Origin: CAMAXB01 sp964476565
GTDB lineage: Bacteria; Verrucomicrobiota; Verrucomicrobiia; Opitutales; Opitutaceae
Length of the DNA stretch: 64,000 nucleotides
Assembly: GCA_964476565.1 (NCBI GenBank)
Contig: CAYZBG010000011.1
Span: 1 to 64,000 of the forward strand
Direction: 5' to 3'
In this document: positions 34,226-43,735 of the stretch, in pieces
Position numbering within the stretch: the first letter of the stretch is position 1
Layout of the letters: each line of letters opens with the position of its first letter
Notes under the pieces: model-generated
Seen by the model: only the letters and a program-made list of their open reading frames with translations
Told to the model about the DNA's origin: nothing
The model's database searches: none
Made by a program: the position numbers and the translations under genes

Positions 34226-36325
34226 ATGGCCAAACGCAAAAACTCCAAGGACTCCGAACAGCCTGAGTTGCCGCTGAACGGCGGCGCCGAGTCTCCGGCA
34301 GACGTGACGCCGCCGACGCCGTCCGCGCCGGCCCCGACATCGGGCGGCGAAGGTCCGACCGAGCCCACCGCTGCCGTGGAGGCCCCGCGCAATCCCGAGG
34401 ACGCGCCGCTCGCGCGGCACTACAAGACCTGGTTCCTCGATTACGCCAGCTACGTCATTCTCGACCGCGCCGTGCCGCACATCGACGACGGCCTGAAGCC
34501 GGTGCAGCGCCGCATCCTGCACACGCTTTGGGAGATGGACGACGGCCGGTTTCACAAGGTGGCCAACATCACCGGCCAGACGATGGCGTTGCACCCGCAC
34601 GGCAATGCGTCGATCGACGCCGCCCTCGTCGGCATTGCCCAGCGCGGCTACCTGATCGAGCCCCAGGGCAACTTTGGCAACACGCTCACCGGCGACGGCG
34701 CTGCGGCCCCCCGTTACATCGAGGCGCGCCTGACACCGTTCGCGCGCGACGTGCTGTTCAACCCCAAGACGACCACCTGGCAGCTGAGCTACGACGGACG
34801 TAAGAAAGAGCCGGTCACGCTGCCGGCCAAGTTCCCGCTCGTGCTGCTCGATGGCGCCGAGGGCATCGCCGTCGGCCTTTCGACCAAGATTCTGCCGCAC
34901 AACTTCAACGATCTCTGCCGCGCGGCGATCAATCACCTCCAGGGAAAACGCTTCCGGATTTTCCCCGATTTCCCCACGGGCGGCATCGCCGACTTCTCCG
35001 AGTACAACGACGGCGAACGCGGCGGGAAGGTGAAGGTCCGGGCCAAGATCGAGTCCCGCAGCAAGTACCTGCTGGCGATCACCGAGCTGCCCTTCGGTAC
35101 GACGACCGAGTCGTTGATCGAGTCGATTCTCGCCGCCAACGCCAAGGGCAAGATCAAGGTCAAGCACGTCGACGACAACACCGCCGACCAGGTCGAGATC
35201 CTCGTGCACCTGCCGCAGGGCAGCGACCCCGACCAGGTTATCCAGCAGCTCTACGTCTTCACCGACTGCCAGGTGTCGATCTCCCCGGCGGCCTGCGTGA
35301 TCGACCACGAGAAACCGATCTTCCTCGGGGTGTCCGACATCCTGCGTCGCTCCGTCGAGAAGACCGTCGCGTTGCTCAAGCAGGAACTTGAAATCCGGCT
35401 GGGCGAACTCGACCAGCAGTGGCACTGGGATTCACTGGAGCGCATCTTCATCGAGGAGCGCATCTACCGTCGGATCGAAAAATCCAAGACGTGGGAGAGC
35501 GTGCTGAGCGAGATCCGCGAGGGCCTGGCGCCCTTCCTCAAGCAGCTGCGCCGCGAGGTGACCGACGACGACATCACGCGCCTCACCGAAATCCGGATCA
35601 AGCGCATCTCCGCCTACAACCGCTTCCAGGCCGACGAGGCGATCCGCAAGATCGAGGAGGGCATCAAGGAGGTGAAGCACCACCTGAAGCACCTCACCGA
35701 GTACGCGATCAAATGGTTCGAGACGCTGCAGGAAAAGTACGGCAAGCCGCACAAGCGCCGCACGACCTACGACGAGATCGAGCAGATCAGCGCCGCCGCC
35801 GTCGTCTCGGCCAACCAGCGCCTCTACGTCAACCGCGAGGAAGGCTTCATCGGCCTCAACTGGCGCCAGCATGAGTTCGTGACCGAGTGCACCATTCTCG
35901 ACGACGTCATCTGCTTCATGGCCGACGGCACGATGAAAGTCGCCCGCGTGGCCGACAAGGTCTTCATGGGACGCGAGATCATCCACGTAGCCATTTTGCC
36001 CAAGGACGGCGACAAGGGCTTCTACTCGATGATCTACCAGGACAAGGAGAGCGGGAAGGCCTTCGCGAAACGTTTCCAGGTCGGCGGTGTGACCCGCGAG
36101 AAGCTTTATCCGCTCGTCGCCAGCGAAGGATCCAAGGTGGTCTTCTTCGACGTGGCCGCCAGCGAGGCGGCGATGCCGAAGAAGGTGGAGATCATCCTCA
36201 GCGGCCGCTGCTCAGCGCGGGTGAAGGAGTTTGAGTTCGACCTGAGCGGCCTGAGCGTGGGCAGCCGGAGCGCGAAAGGCATCACCGTCACCCAATGGCC
36301 GGTCCGGCAGGTGAAGAAAGCATGA
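34226..36325 (+). CDS. parC: DNA topoisomerase IV subunit A
   Basis: A 699-residue catalytic subunit. After a Pro/Ala-rich lead of about 60 residues, the core starts HYKTWFLDYASYVILDRAVP and carries DGLKPVQRRIL, HPHGNASIDAALVG and the active-site tyrosine at about residue 164 in AAPRYIEARL. The coiled-coil tower region is near residues 400-490. The C-terminal beta-pinwheel is short and ends after residue 695, so DNA wrapping is probably limited, fitting a ParC-like enzyme rather than GyrA. Works with the parE product. Confidence 0.9.
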   Translation: MAKRKNSKDSEQPELPLNGGAESPADVTPPTPSAPAPTSGGEGPTEPTAAVEAPRNPEDAPLARHYKTWFLDYASYVILDRAVPHIDDGLKPVQRRILHTLWEMDDGRFHKVANITGQTMALHPHGNASIDAALVGIAQRGYLIEPQGNFGNTLTGDGAAAPRYIEARLTPFARDVLFNPKTTTWQLSYDGRKKEPVTLPAKFPLVLLDGAEGIAVGLSTKILPHNFNDLCRAAINHLQGKRFRIFPDFPTGGIADFSEYNDGERGGKVKVRAKIESRSKYLLAITELPFGTTTESLIESILAANAKGKIKVKHVDDNTADQVEILVHLPQGSDPDQVIQQLYVFTDCQVSISPAACVIDHEKPIFLGVSDILRRSVEKTVALLKQELEIRLGELDQQWHWDSLERIFIEERIYRRIEKSKTWESVLSEIREGLAPFLKQLRREVTDDDITRLTEIRIKRISAYNRFQADEAIRKIEEGIKEVKHHLKHLTEYAIKWFETLQEKYGKPHKRRTTYDEIEQISAAAVVSANQRLYVNREEGFIGLNWRQHEFVTECTILDDVICFMADGTMKVARVADKVFMGREIIHVAILPKDGDKGFYSMIYQDKESGKAFAKRFQVGGVTREKLYPLVASEGSKVVFFDVAASEAAMPKKVEIILSGRCSARVKEFEFDLSGLSVGSRSAKGITVTQWPVRQVKKA

Positions 36326-36335
36326 GGTGGCCGGC

Positions 36336-37088
36336 ATGAACGCGGAAAACGCTCGCCTGGAAAAGCCTCGGAGCGGCGGCACTCCTGCCGCCGGGTTCGA
36401 AAGCAGGCGGCTGCGCCGCGTGATCGCTACGGCCGTGGCCCTGGCCGCCCTCGCGTTCACGGGCTGTGCCACGCCCCCCGCACCGGTTGCCCTCGAGCCG
36501 TTCAACCTGTCGACGGCGAAGGATGCGGTGATCGCCTATGCGGAGACCGGCCGTTATGACACGGAGATCGCCGCGGTCGCGCGCGAGGCGAGGGCGTGGC
36601 TGGCGGACCGCACGGCGCGCCGGACGCCGGGCGAGCGGCTGGCGATCGTCTTCGATCTGGATGAAACGCTGCTGTCCAACTACGGCCACATGCGCGAACA
36701 GGATTTTGGCTACGTACCGGACGTGTGGAACGATTGGGTGGCGCAGGCGGACGCGCCCGCGATCGGACCGGTCAAGGCCGTCTACGACGACGCGCGCCGG
36801 CTCGGTCTGGCGATTTTCTTCATCACGGGCCGCCAGGAAGGACGCGACCGCATCGGCACGGAGGAGAATCTGCGGCGCGAAGGCCTTGGGGTCTATGACC
36901 GGCTCATCCTCGCGCGGAACGACGGCACCCGGTTGACGACCGCTCAGCGCAAGACCGCCGCCCGGGCTGCGATTGAAGCCGAAGGTTACCGCATCATCGC
37001 AAACCTCGGCGACCAGACCAGCGACCTCGAAGGCGGCCACGCCGAGCGCACCTTCAAGCTGCCGAATCCGTTTTATCGGATCCCCTGA
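36336..37088 (+). CDS. HAD-type acid phosphatase lipoprotein (e(P4)/class B-like)
   Basis: A 250-residue lipoprotein phosphatase of the HAD superfamily. The signal peptide hydrophobic core ends in the lipobox FTGC (about residue 46). The first catalytic motif is VFDLDETLLSNYGH, matching the DxDxT pattern; FFITGRQEG is motif II and NLGDQTSDLEGG the acidic motif IV. This is the layout of the OmpP4/class B acid phosphatase group, which removes phosphates from nucleotides outside the cytoplasm. A GTG at 36327 is also possible. The N-terminal lead, including SGGTPAAGFESRRLRR, is encoded by the palindromic repeat at 36370-36399. It starts ten bases after parC. Confidence 0.88.
   Translation: MNAENARLEKPRSGGTPAAGFESRRLRRVIATAVALAALAFTGCATPPAPVALEPFNLSTAKDAVIAYAETGRYDTEIAAVAREARAWLADRTARRTPGERLAIVFDLDETLLSNYGHMREQDFGYVPDVWNDWVAQADAPAIGPVKAVYDDARRLGLAIFFITGRQEGRDRIGTEENLRREGLGVYDRLILARNDGTRLTTAQRKTAARAAIEAEGYRIIANLGDQTSDLEGGHAERTFKLPNPFYRIP
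36370..36399 (+). repeat. Palindromic repeat family 2, copy A
   Basis: A 30-base element starting GGAGCGG and ending GGGTTCG with the hairpin CGGCGGCA-CTCC-TGCCGCCG (8-bp stem, four-base loop). It lies inside the coding region for the N-terminus of the acid phosphatase. Copies B and C are near 46.7 kb. Confidence 0.8.
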
Positions 37089-37191
37089 GGGCGCGGCCTT
37101 CCTGTCACCGAGTTCGGTTTCCCTTTTGCGACGGTCGTGCTGCCGCTCCGGCAAAGCGCGGTCTTCACGGCGATCGTCGCCCGGCATTTGT

Positions 37192-37686
37192 TCACCGACT
37201 GCCGGGGACCGAGCCTGCGACGTCCTTTTCACCGTGTTTCTTGCGCAGCTCCTTCAGGTGACGCTCTGCCTGGCGTGCCACTTGGAGAATTGCGCGTTGC
37301 ACGGTGATGGCGCGGTTGCGCCCTCCGAGCGGAGCCGACTCGGTGGCCTCGATTTTGATCCGTTCACCGTAGGCACGAAGATGGACCAGCACGCTGTAAG
37401 TCTCGGTCAGAGGCTGGGGGCCGCTCGAATCGCGGTCCGGACGCTCCACGTCCCACGTTTCGCTCACGAGGAGAATTTCTGCCGGTGAGCCCAGCTGCCC
37501 AGTAAACATCTGCTTCCAATAATCGCCATAGGGCGAAGCACGCCGATGCTCCGCGTTCTTCGGATCAAAATAGTAAAAGGCGTCGACGTGAACCTTGGGT
37601 TCCCACGCGGGCTGGGGCGGGCGTGGAGCGGCGAGGGAGACGCTGACGAGCAAGGCGCAGAACGTCCAAACGATGCGAGTAGTCAT
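37192..37686 (-). CDS. Exported hypothetical protein beside alpha-2-macroglobulin
   Basis: A 164-residue protein with a signal peptide cleaved near SLAAPR (about residue 20). The mature part has no recognised domain; it includes KVHVDAFYYFDPKNAEHRRA, an aromatic-rich strand pattern, and a basic C-terminal helix (ERHLKELRKKHGEK). Its ATG at 37686 lies 16 bases past the stop of the large alpha-2-macroglobulin gene, so the two are almost certainly co-transcribed. It may be an accessory factor of that protein, but this is inferred only from position. Confidence 0.65.
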   Translation of the reverse strand: MTTRIVWTFCALLVSVSLAAPRPPQPAWEPKVHVDAFYYFDPKNAEHRRASPYGDYWKQMFTGQLGSPAEILLVSETWDVERPDRDSSGPQPLTETYSVLVHLRAYGERIKIEATESAPLGGRNRAITVQRAILQVARQAERHLKELRKKHGEKDVAGSVPGSR

Positions 37687-37702
37687 GGGTGGTACAGTGA
37701 AC

Positions 37703-40700
37703 TTATTCCGAAATCCGGATTCGCCGTGAATCGCTGTTAGCCCGGACCTCAGGCACATACATGGCTTCGACGTGGACGGGAAGGGCGCGGTAATCGCCAG
37801 GGTGAATGGCACGCAGGTCAAAACGCAGGTTCCATTCGCCAGCCGGCACATGATGGAGGAAGAAAACGCTCTTGTCGTCGTGTTCTTCCCGATACACCGG
37901 AAGTCCCTCGTGCGCAGGTAGGGACGGCGCGGTCGATGCATCGGCAGGGTCGACTTTGACGAGACGGGCATCCCAGCCGCTGAGCGGGTTTACCGGCTCG
38001 CAGCCAGCGGGTTTCGGTACTTCGACCATCACATAGTCCAGCGCATGGGGCATGCTCATTCGCACGTGGGCCGTGACACGTTCGCCGGCCGCCGCCGCAT
38101 TTTGAGCGTCGAGCGGTGTTGGGGTGATCTGCAAGGTCCCCATCAGGGTGGGCCGGCTGGCTTGACGCACGAAACTGCGGTTGACCGCGGCGAGATGTCC
38201 GGCGGGCCTAACGCTGTCTCCGCGCGCCCAAGATGACGCGAGGGCGGTGGCGTAGAGCGGTCCTTCGCCTTGGATACGGCGCAGCTCAATCACGTTTTCT
38301 CCGGCCTTCAGCTCGGAGGGCGGGAGGGAGAGCGTAAGCGTAGGCGACAGCAGCGCCGTCCGATCAATTTTCAGGTTTCGGTAAGGCTTCCCGTTGAGAA
38401 ACACGTCAACCTCGAGTTCGGGGGGCTCGTCACGGGTGCGTGTGAGCGTGCGAGACAAGGCGAGCACCGCGAGTGCCGTATCCCGCGTGTTGGTCCAGCG
38501 TCCGGCGCGGCGATTGAGCACCAGCCAATGGACCGCCGCATCAATGTCGGGGTGCTCCGGGGCGACTTCACGCAAGGCGAGGAGCGTCAGGGCGGTGGAC
38601 TCGACCGCGCCTTCCTCAGCGCGCCAGTAGCCGGCTGCTTTGCCCCAATGAACGGTGTCGCCGTAGGCGTCGTCGCTCGCCCGAATGGCGCCATTCTCGA
38701 GATTGCGCAGCAGGATCGCACGCTGCTCAGCGGTACCGAAGGTGGTGGAGGCGAGCAGCAGGGTGGCCCGGCCTTCCGGGCCGAGTACGTCCCGCGCTGC
38801 GTACAACGTTTCGAAACGCGTGCGCAGGCCGGCATCGTTCGTGACGTCGGCGGCCAAGGACAGCATCGCGAGGGCAAAGGTATCGGCGGAGGAAACCGTC
38901 TTTGCGGAGGCGAGCATCCTGGTCAGAACGTCGACGGTCTCCTTGAATTGGTCATCGTCGATCTTGTATCCCTCCGACTTCGCCATCGCGAGCCCGAGCA
39001 AGGCATAGGCCGTCATCCAGGAATCGCTGGGCGAGCGGTGGTCCCACCAGCCGAAGAGGCCTGAATCGTTGCGAAGATCCTCCAACCGGCGGAGGCTGGC
39101 GTTTACCACCTCGGATACCCGCTGCAGGCCGGCAGTACGGTGCCGTCGACGCGTATCCGCGGGACGCTCGTGGTGGAGAATGTAACGCTCCACGTCTTCG
39201 GCGCTGACGCCGAGCTCGGTGAGCGTCTTCTGTGCGATGATGGCCGGCAGGAAACGACTGACCGTCTGTTCGACGCACCCGTAAGGATAGTCGATGAGGT
39301 AGGGCAGGGCATCGAGGACCGCCCGGGTCCGATTGGGCGCGAGATAGACCGAGACCTCCGTGCGTTGCGGATCGAAAGGTTCCGGCAGGGTGAAGCGGAG
39401 GTGTGCAGTCGATTGCTCACGTTGGAGGAGGGCACTCGCGCTGGTGCGCTGGACGGCGCCGTCCTCCAGCACGGGCAGAAGCAGTTGCATGGCGTCGTCG
39501 GCGCTTGCGGTTTTAGCCCGCAACGTCACGAGCGTTTCTCCGGGCACAGAGGCTTGGACGGGCCAGCGTAGGCGGGCCTCGCCGAGTCCGGTCAGAGGCA
39601 GTTCCCCATGAGCGGGCGCGCCTGCTTCAAGACGGAGCGCCGATCCGTCGACTGAGAGGGCCGCCTTGGCCACGGCCGTCTGTCCGGTGCGATCGATTAA
39701 CGTTGCGGCCACGGAGCCGGCGTCGCCGGCGATGAGATAACGGGGTGTGAGCAATCGCGCCTGAAAGGGAAGGGAGGAGGGCGTCACGGCGGTGGCCGTG
39801 CCGAAAGTCTGACCGTCGTGACCCACGGAATACGCCGACAACCGCCATTCGGTCAGATTATCCGGATACGTGAAGCTGACCCGAGCCTCGCCCTGTTCGT
39901 TGGTTTCGAGCGCTGGTTCCCAGAAGGCGGTCGAGACGAAGTGCCGCCGGATCGTGATTTTCGGAGACGACAGCTCATCCTCCGTCTCCGGAGCGTTCTG
40001 CTGCCTGAGGGCCTGCTCGGCCGCAGTCGGAGCGTGGCGTGACGAGCCGGAGGATCCGGCCAAGGCACTGCCATACCCGGGCGCTTCTTCGGTGGCTGCC
40101 ACGTTTCCCAGGGCGAGCACGAGCGAGCGAATACCTTCCGTGGGCGCAGTGGCGATCTGTGCCGTGCGGTAGGCGCCAAGTCCGAGGCGCGGATCCCGTG
40201 TTTCGAGGACTGCGCTGGCGGGGTTCCAGAGCGGGCTCGAATGGTAGGAAAGGTGTTTGAAGGACGTGTTGACCGCAAACCGCGGGCTGGCCGGCGCCCA
40301 GGGCAGGAGGCGGTTGACCGCCTCGTCGGAAACCGCGACGGCCACTTCTGCTTTCACTGGCCGGCCTTTGGCATCGCGGGTGGTCAGCCGCCACGCGGAG
40401 ACCGCGCCGGGTTGATCGACCTGCGACAGTTTCTCCAGACTCGTTTCGATCCGGTGCGCACCTCCAGAGGTCGAGAAATGGGTTTCCGCATTGAAATCCT
40501 GGTCTGGGTGAACGAGGCGGGCGAAGACGCCTTCAGGGGGGGTATCGGTAGGTGGCAGGGCGACGACGCGGATCCGTTGGGCAGGCGGAAGGTGGAAGGT
40601 GTGAACGTTTTCCGAGGTCGTGACGGCGAGCAGCCCGTGGCGAATACCCTCATCGAAAACAGCGAGAAACCGCGGGGGCTGGCCGGCGCTATCGGGGGCG

Positions 40701-43531
40701 CGATGGAGCAGAAAAGCTTCGTTGGGGCGAAGCGCCAGCGAAACGGTCTGCTCATCGGCGGCGATGAGGCGAATCGGAGGCAAATAGAGGCCGTCCCTTG
40801 GATCGCTCATGAAATGGACTTCGCCGTCAGGGGTGTGGATGCGAAGTTCGAAAACGCCGGCGCGCGGAAGGGTGATGGCTACGGTGCGCCAGCCGTCTTC
40901 ATCCGGAACGGGCGTCGCCGACGCGGCGGTCGACTCGACGATTTCGCCGACCAGGCGGGTCCAGCCGAGTTTGTACAGCGCATCGGGCGCAGACCCGTGG
41001 CGCAGGCGGGCGAGGCGCAGCTCTTCGTTGGCAATGGCATTGCCCTCCGCGTCGAGCCAGACCTCGCGCCAGCGTTGCTCGTGGAGGATGGCCTCACTCT
41101 CGGAGTCGATGGGCGTCCCGAAGGGGTCGACCAAACGATAGCGATAGCGAACCGTTTCGCCGGGCAACACCCACTCACGCCCGTGGTAGTCGTGGTGGCG
41201 AATGTTGCTGCGATCCATCTCGAGATGGAGTCCCGTGCGCGAGATTGCCATCAGCCGATTGGCGGAGATCGCAGCCGCGCCGTGCAAGGTGACGCTGGCG
41301 GCGACGAAGAAGGGCAGGCGTTCCGGCGCAAACGACGGAATGTCCACCGTTACGGTCGCAACACCGCGAGCGTCGGTTACGGTCGTGCGCGGCGACTGCA
41401 GGCTGTCGCGCCACTGACGAAGCTCCAGGCTATGCGGTTTGGCTTCGTCGAAAAGTTGGGTCACAGCCTGAAGGGTGAAGCTGACCGGTGCGTCGGCGAC
41501 GGGTCCGCCGGAAAAGTACTCGGCGCGGATCCGGAAGGTGGCCGTTCCGCCAGGGCGCAGCGACGTGGGTTCGCTGGCGAGATCGAGCGTGGCTCGGGCG
41601 GGCGGCGGGCGAAAGCGGTCGATGGTGAAAAATTCGACCGAGTGGGTGCCGGTTTCCGAGCGGTCGGGTGCGGGGCCCCGCACAAATCCGGCGGGCCGGG
41701 GAAAGGGGATGCTGGAGTCGACGTTGTCGGGCTTGCGATTTAGCTCCAGGCTGACTTTGCCGGGGCGGGCGTCGGTCGGAATGATGATCGAGCCGTGGGC
41801 GGTGCCGAGTTTACTCCACGTCAACGTTTGCTGCGGGATAAGGGGTTCTCCGTTCTGGAGGACGTCGAGCGTGAAGGGCTTTTCAGGCAGCCGAAACCGA
41901 CCGTCGTCCAAGTTGCGGGCAATGAGTTTCCAGCGGACGGTTTCGCCTGGGCGGAAGAGCGCCCGATCCGTGAAGAGATCGAGTTGGAAAGGCGCAGTGC
42001 CGTACCCTATCCGGTCGTATTTGCTGCGCTGCGGCAGACGCACCGGGTGTCCGTCCACGACGATCCACTGGGGACGTTGGGGGTCGGGGGCAAGATTCGC
42101 TGCCGGCGGGGTGCGCCCGTCTTCGTCGGTAACGAGGGGGGGTGTCGCCGCGGCCGCCAGGGCTTGTCCGGTGTGATCGCCCACCGTCACTGGGCGGGAA
42201 ACCCACGGTTCGGCCGTGTGGTTGTCGTAGACGAGATACTCGGTGCCTTGCGGGGTGTGCACGGCAAGGGCGGCGGCGGACGATACGGTGAAGATTCGGA
42301 CGATGGGCGCAAGTTCGTCGCTGTGAACGGTGACGGCATACACCCCCGGCGTAAGTGGTGCAGGCACCGCCTCCATCCGGGTCTGCCACGCAGGGAGCGG
42401 TGCGCTGTCGGTGTTTACCGACCAGGTGGCAATCACTTCTGCATTGGCCGGAAGTACGACGGGAGAAGGCGGAGGGAAGGCGAACCCTTCAGGCCACGTG
42501 CCCGGGGCGAGTCGGACGACCGAGAAGTGAAGGCGGGCGATGAACGCCGAGCCTACGCCGAACGCTACGGTTTCGTCGGCGCGGTAGTTGGTGGCAGTCG
42601 CCACGTTCAGGCGGGGCGTGTGCCAGTCGACGAGCAGCAATTCTAGATCCTTGCGAGCCTGCCGGACAATGGCGTTCTCTGGCATACCCTGCAGGTCTTT
42701 GAGTGCGCTCTGCAGCTGGACCAGCCAGACCGACACGTCGGGAAATCCTTTCGCGTCGGCCTTGAGCCGACCGGCGCGGGCGCGCCAGGCGAAGGCCGTC
42801 GCGCGCGCGGCAGCTGCGGCGGGTGTGGTTGGGGCAAGGGTTTCGGCGGCCGCGAGGGTTTCTTCGATGGCGGCAGCACTCATCCCGCTGCGCGCGCCGA
42901 TCGTCGCGACGTAGAGCTTCAACCACACTTTGTCCGAGGCGGTGACAGGGCTCTCGCCAGCCGCCCTGAGATGAACGAGCAGCCGGTGGTGCGGCACCAC
43001 CGTGCGCATGAACGGACTCGGATCAAAGATCTCTTCGAGATGATGGAGGAGGAACTTCGAATAGCGGGCAGCGTTCTCCGGTGAGGCCGGACGCTGGCCC
43101 AGTTCGTCGGACGCGAGCAGCACGTCGTCCCAGTGGGTTAAGGTTCGACCGCCTATGAATGTCCGCCGTCGCAGCCCTTCCGCCCGCGCCTCGATCAAGG
43201 CGAGCCAGAAATCGTCGCGCGGAGCGCCTTGCTCGTAGGGGGCGAGCAGAGCGGCATGAGCCTTCGCCAAGGTTTCGTTCTCCCGGTTGAACGGAGTCGC
43301 GGCCCGAAGCGCGGCGTCGAGCGACCAGAGTTCGCACCAACGCCGCGTTTCGCCGTCCGGCGCGAGTGGAATCGCGGCCGTGTACGCTTCGCGGGCGAGT
43401 GCCCAGGATTTCTCGGCGGCATAAGCGCGGGCCTGGCTCAGGCGGGCGTCGTAGGTGTCTGGTGTCTGGGCGGCCGCGACGTAGACAAGCGCGCTGACCA
43501 GCAGCGCGAGCAGGGAGAGGCTCGGTTTCAT
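37703..43531 (-). CDS. Bacterial alpha-2-macroglobulin family protein with thioester motif
   Basis: A 1942-residue exported protein, the largest in the window. A signal peptide ends near VYVAAAQ (about residue 21) with no lipobox, so the protein is probably periplasmic or secreted. Typical macroglobulin blocks are readable: LFTDRALFRPGETVRWKLIA and ATFRIRAEYFSGGPV (MG domains), WEPALETNEQGEARVSFTYPDNLTEWRLSAY, the thioester motif YPYGCVEQT with its cysteine at residue 1419, and a C-terminal receptor-binding-like domain. These proteins trap proteases covalently after bait cleavage. Often they pair with the glycosyltransferase PbpC; none is present here. Confidence 0.92.
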   Translation of the reverse strand: MKPSLSLLALLVSALVYVAAAQTPDTYDARLSQARAYAAEKSWALAREAYTAAIPLAPDGETRRWCELWSLDAALRAATPFNRENETLAKAHAALLAPYEQGAPRDDFWLALIEARAEGLRRRTFIGGRTLTHWDDVLLASDELGQRPASPENAARYSKFLLHHLEEIFDPSPFMRTVVPHHRLLVHLRAAGESPVTASDKVWLKLYVATIGARSGMSAAAIEETLAAAETLAPTTPAAAAARATAFAWRARAGRLKADAKGFPDVSVWLVQLQSALKDLQGMPENAIVRQARKDLELLLVDWHTPRLNVATATNYRADETVAFGVGSAFIARLHFSVVRLAPGTWPEGFAFPPPSPVVLPANAEVIATWSVNTDSAPLPAWQTRMEAVPAPLTPGVYAVTVHSDELAPIVRIFTVSSAAALAVHTPQGTEYLVYDNHTAEPWVSRPVTVGDHTGQALAAAATPPLVTDEDGRTPPAANLAPDPQRPQWIVVDGHPVRLPQRSKYDRIGYGTAPFQLDLFTDRALFRPGETVRWKLIARNLDDGRFRLPEKPFTLDVLQNGEPLIPQQTLTWSKLGTAHGSIIIPTDARPGKVSLELNRKPDNVDSSIPFPRPAGFVRGPAPDRSETGTHSVEFFTIDRFRPPPARATLDLASEPTSLRPGGTATFRIRAEYFSGGPVADAPVSFTLQAVTQLFDEAKPHSLELRQWRDSLQSPRTTVTDARGVATVTVDIPSFAPERLPFFVAASVTLHGAAAISANRLMAISRTGLHLEMDRSNIRHHDYHGREWVLPGETVRYRYRLVDPFGTPIDSESEAILHEQRWREVWLDAEGNAIANEELRLARLRHGSAPDALYKLGWTRLVGEIVESTAASATPVPDEDGWRTVAITLPRAGVFELRIHTPDGEVHFMSDPRDGLYLPPIRLIAADEQTVSLALRPNEAFLLHRAPDSAGQPPRFLAVFDEGIRHGLLAVTTSENVHTFHLPPAQRIRVVALPPTDTPPEGVFARLVHPDQDFNAETHFSTSGGAHRIETSLEKLSQVDQPGAVSAWRLTTRDAKGRPVKAEVAVAVSDEAVNRLLPWAPASPRFAVNTSFKHLSYHSSPLWNPASAVLETRDPRLGLGAYRTAQIATAPTEGIRSLVLALGNVAATEEAPGYGSALAGSSGSSRHAPTAAEQALRQQNAPETEDELSSPKITIRRHFVSTAFWEPALETNEQGEARVSFTYPDNLTEWRLSAYSVGHDGQTFGTATAVTPSSLPFQARLLTPRYLIAGDAGSVAATLIDRTGQTAVAKAALSVDGSALRLEAGAPAHGELPLTGLGEARLRWPVQASVPGETLVTLRAKTASADDAMQLLLPVLEDGAVQRTSASALLQREQSTAHLRFTLPEPFDPQRTEVSVYLAPNRTRAVLDALPYLIDYPYGCVEQTVSRFLPAIIAQKTLTELGVSAEDVERYILHHERPADTRRRHRTAGLQRVSEVVNASLRRLEDLRNDSGLFGWWDHRSPSDSWMTAYALLGLAMAKSEGYKIDDDQFKETVDVLTRMLASAKTVSSADTFALAMLSLAADVTNDAGLRTRFETLYAARDVLGPEGRATLLLASTTFGTAEQRAILLRNLENGAIRASDDAYGDTVHWGKAAGYWRAEEGAVESTALTLLALREVAPEHPDIDAAVHWLVLNRRAGRWTNTRDTALAVLALSRTLTRTRDEPPELEVDVFLNGKPYRNLKIDRTALLSPTLTLSLPPSELKAGENVIELRRIQGEGPLYATALASSWARGDSVRPAGHLAAVNRSFVRQASRPTLMGTLQITPTPLDAQNAAAAGERVTAHVRMSMPHALDYVMVEVPKPAGCEPVNPLSGWDARLVKVDPADASTAPSLPAHEGLPVYREEHDDKSVFFLHHVPAGEWNLRFDLRAIHPGDYRALPVHVEAMYVPEVRANSDSRRIRISE

Positions 43532-43652
43532 GATGCAGGGGGAGGGGCCTCCTCTATGCTGACGCAATGAAACGCTTTGGCAATAGCTTGCCGACCCTAT
43601 CGCCACGATTCGGGGCGGTACCGGAAGTGTCCCCCAAAGCCAGGACGCCGGC

Positions 43653-43698
43653 GCGAAGGTTTTCTCGCTCTCCGCGCCTCAGCGACTCTGCGTTGAAT
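43653..43698 (-). repeat. Degenerate NAETQRR-type interspersed repeat
   Basis: On the minus strand this stretch would read FNAESLRRGEREN, a variant of the FNAETQRRRE-type peptides that I recall from an abundant purine-rich interspersed DNA repeat in environmental bacteria. Only this copy was seen. It lies in the 204-base gap between the alpha-2-macroglobulin start and the M20 peptidase stop. Confidence 0.4.
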
Positions 43699-43735
43699 CA
43701 ATCGGTCGCTCGGACCGCCGCCGCCGGGGTGCAGC

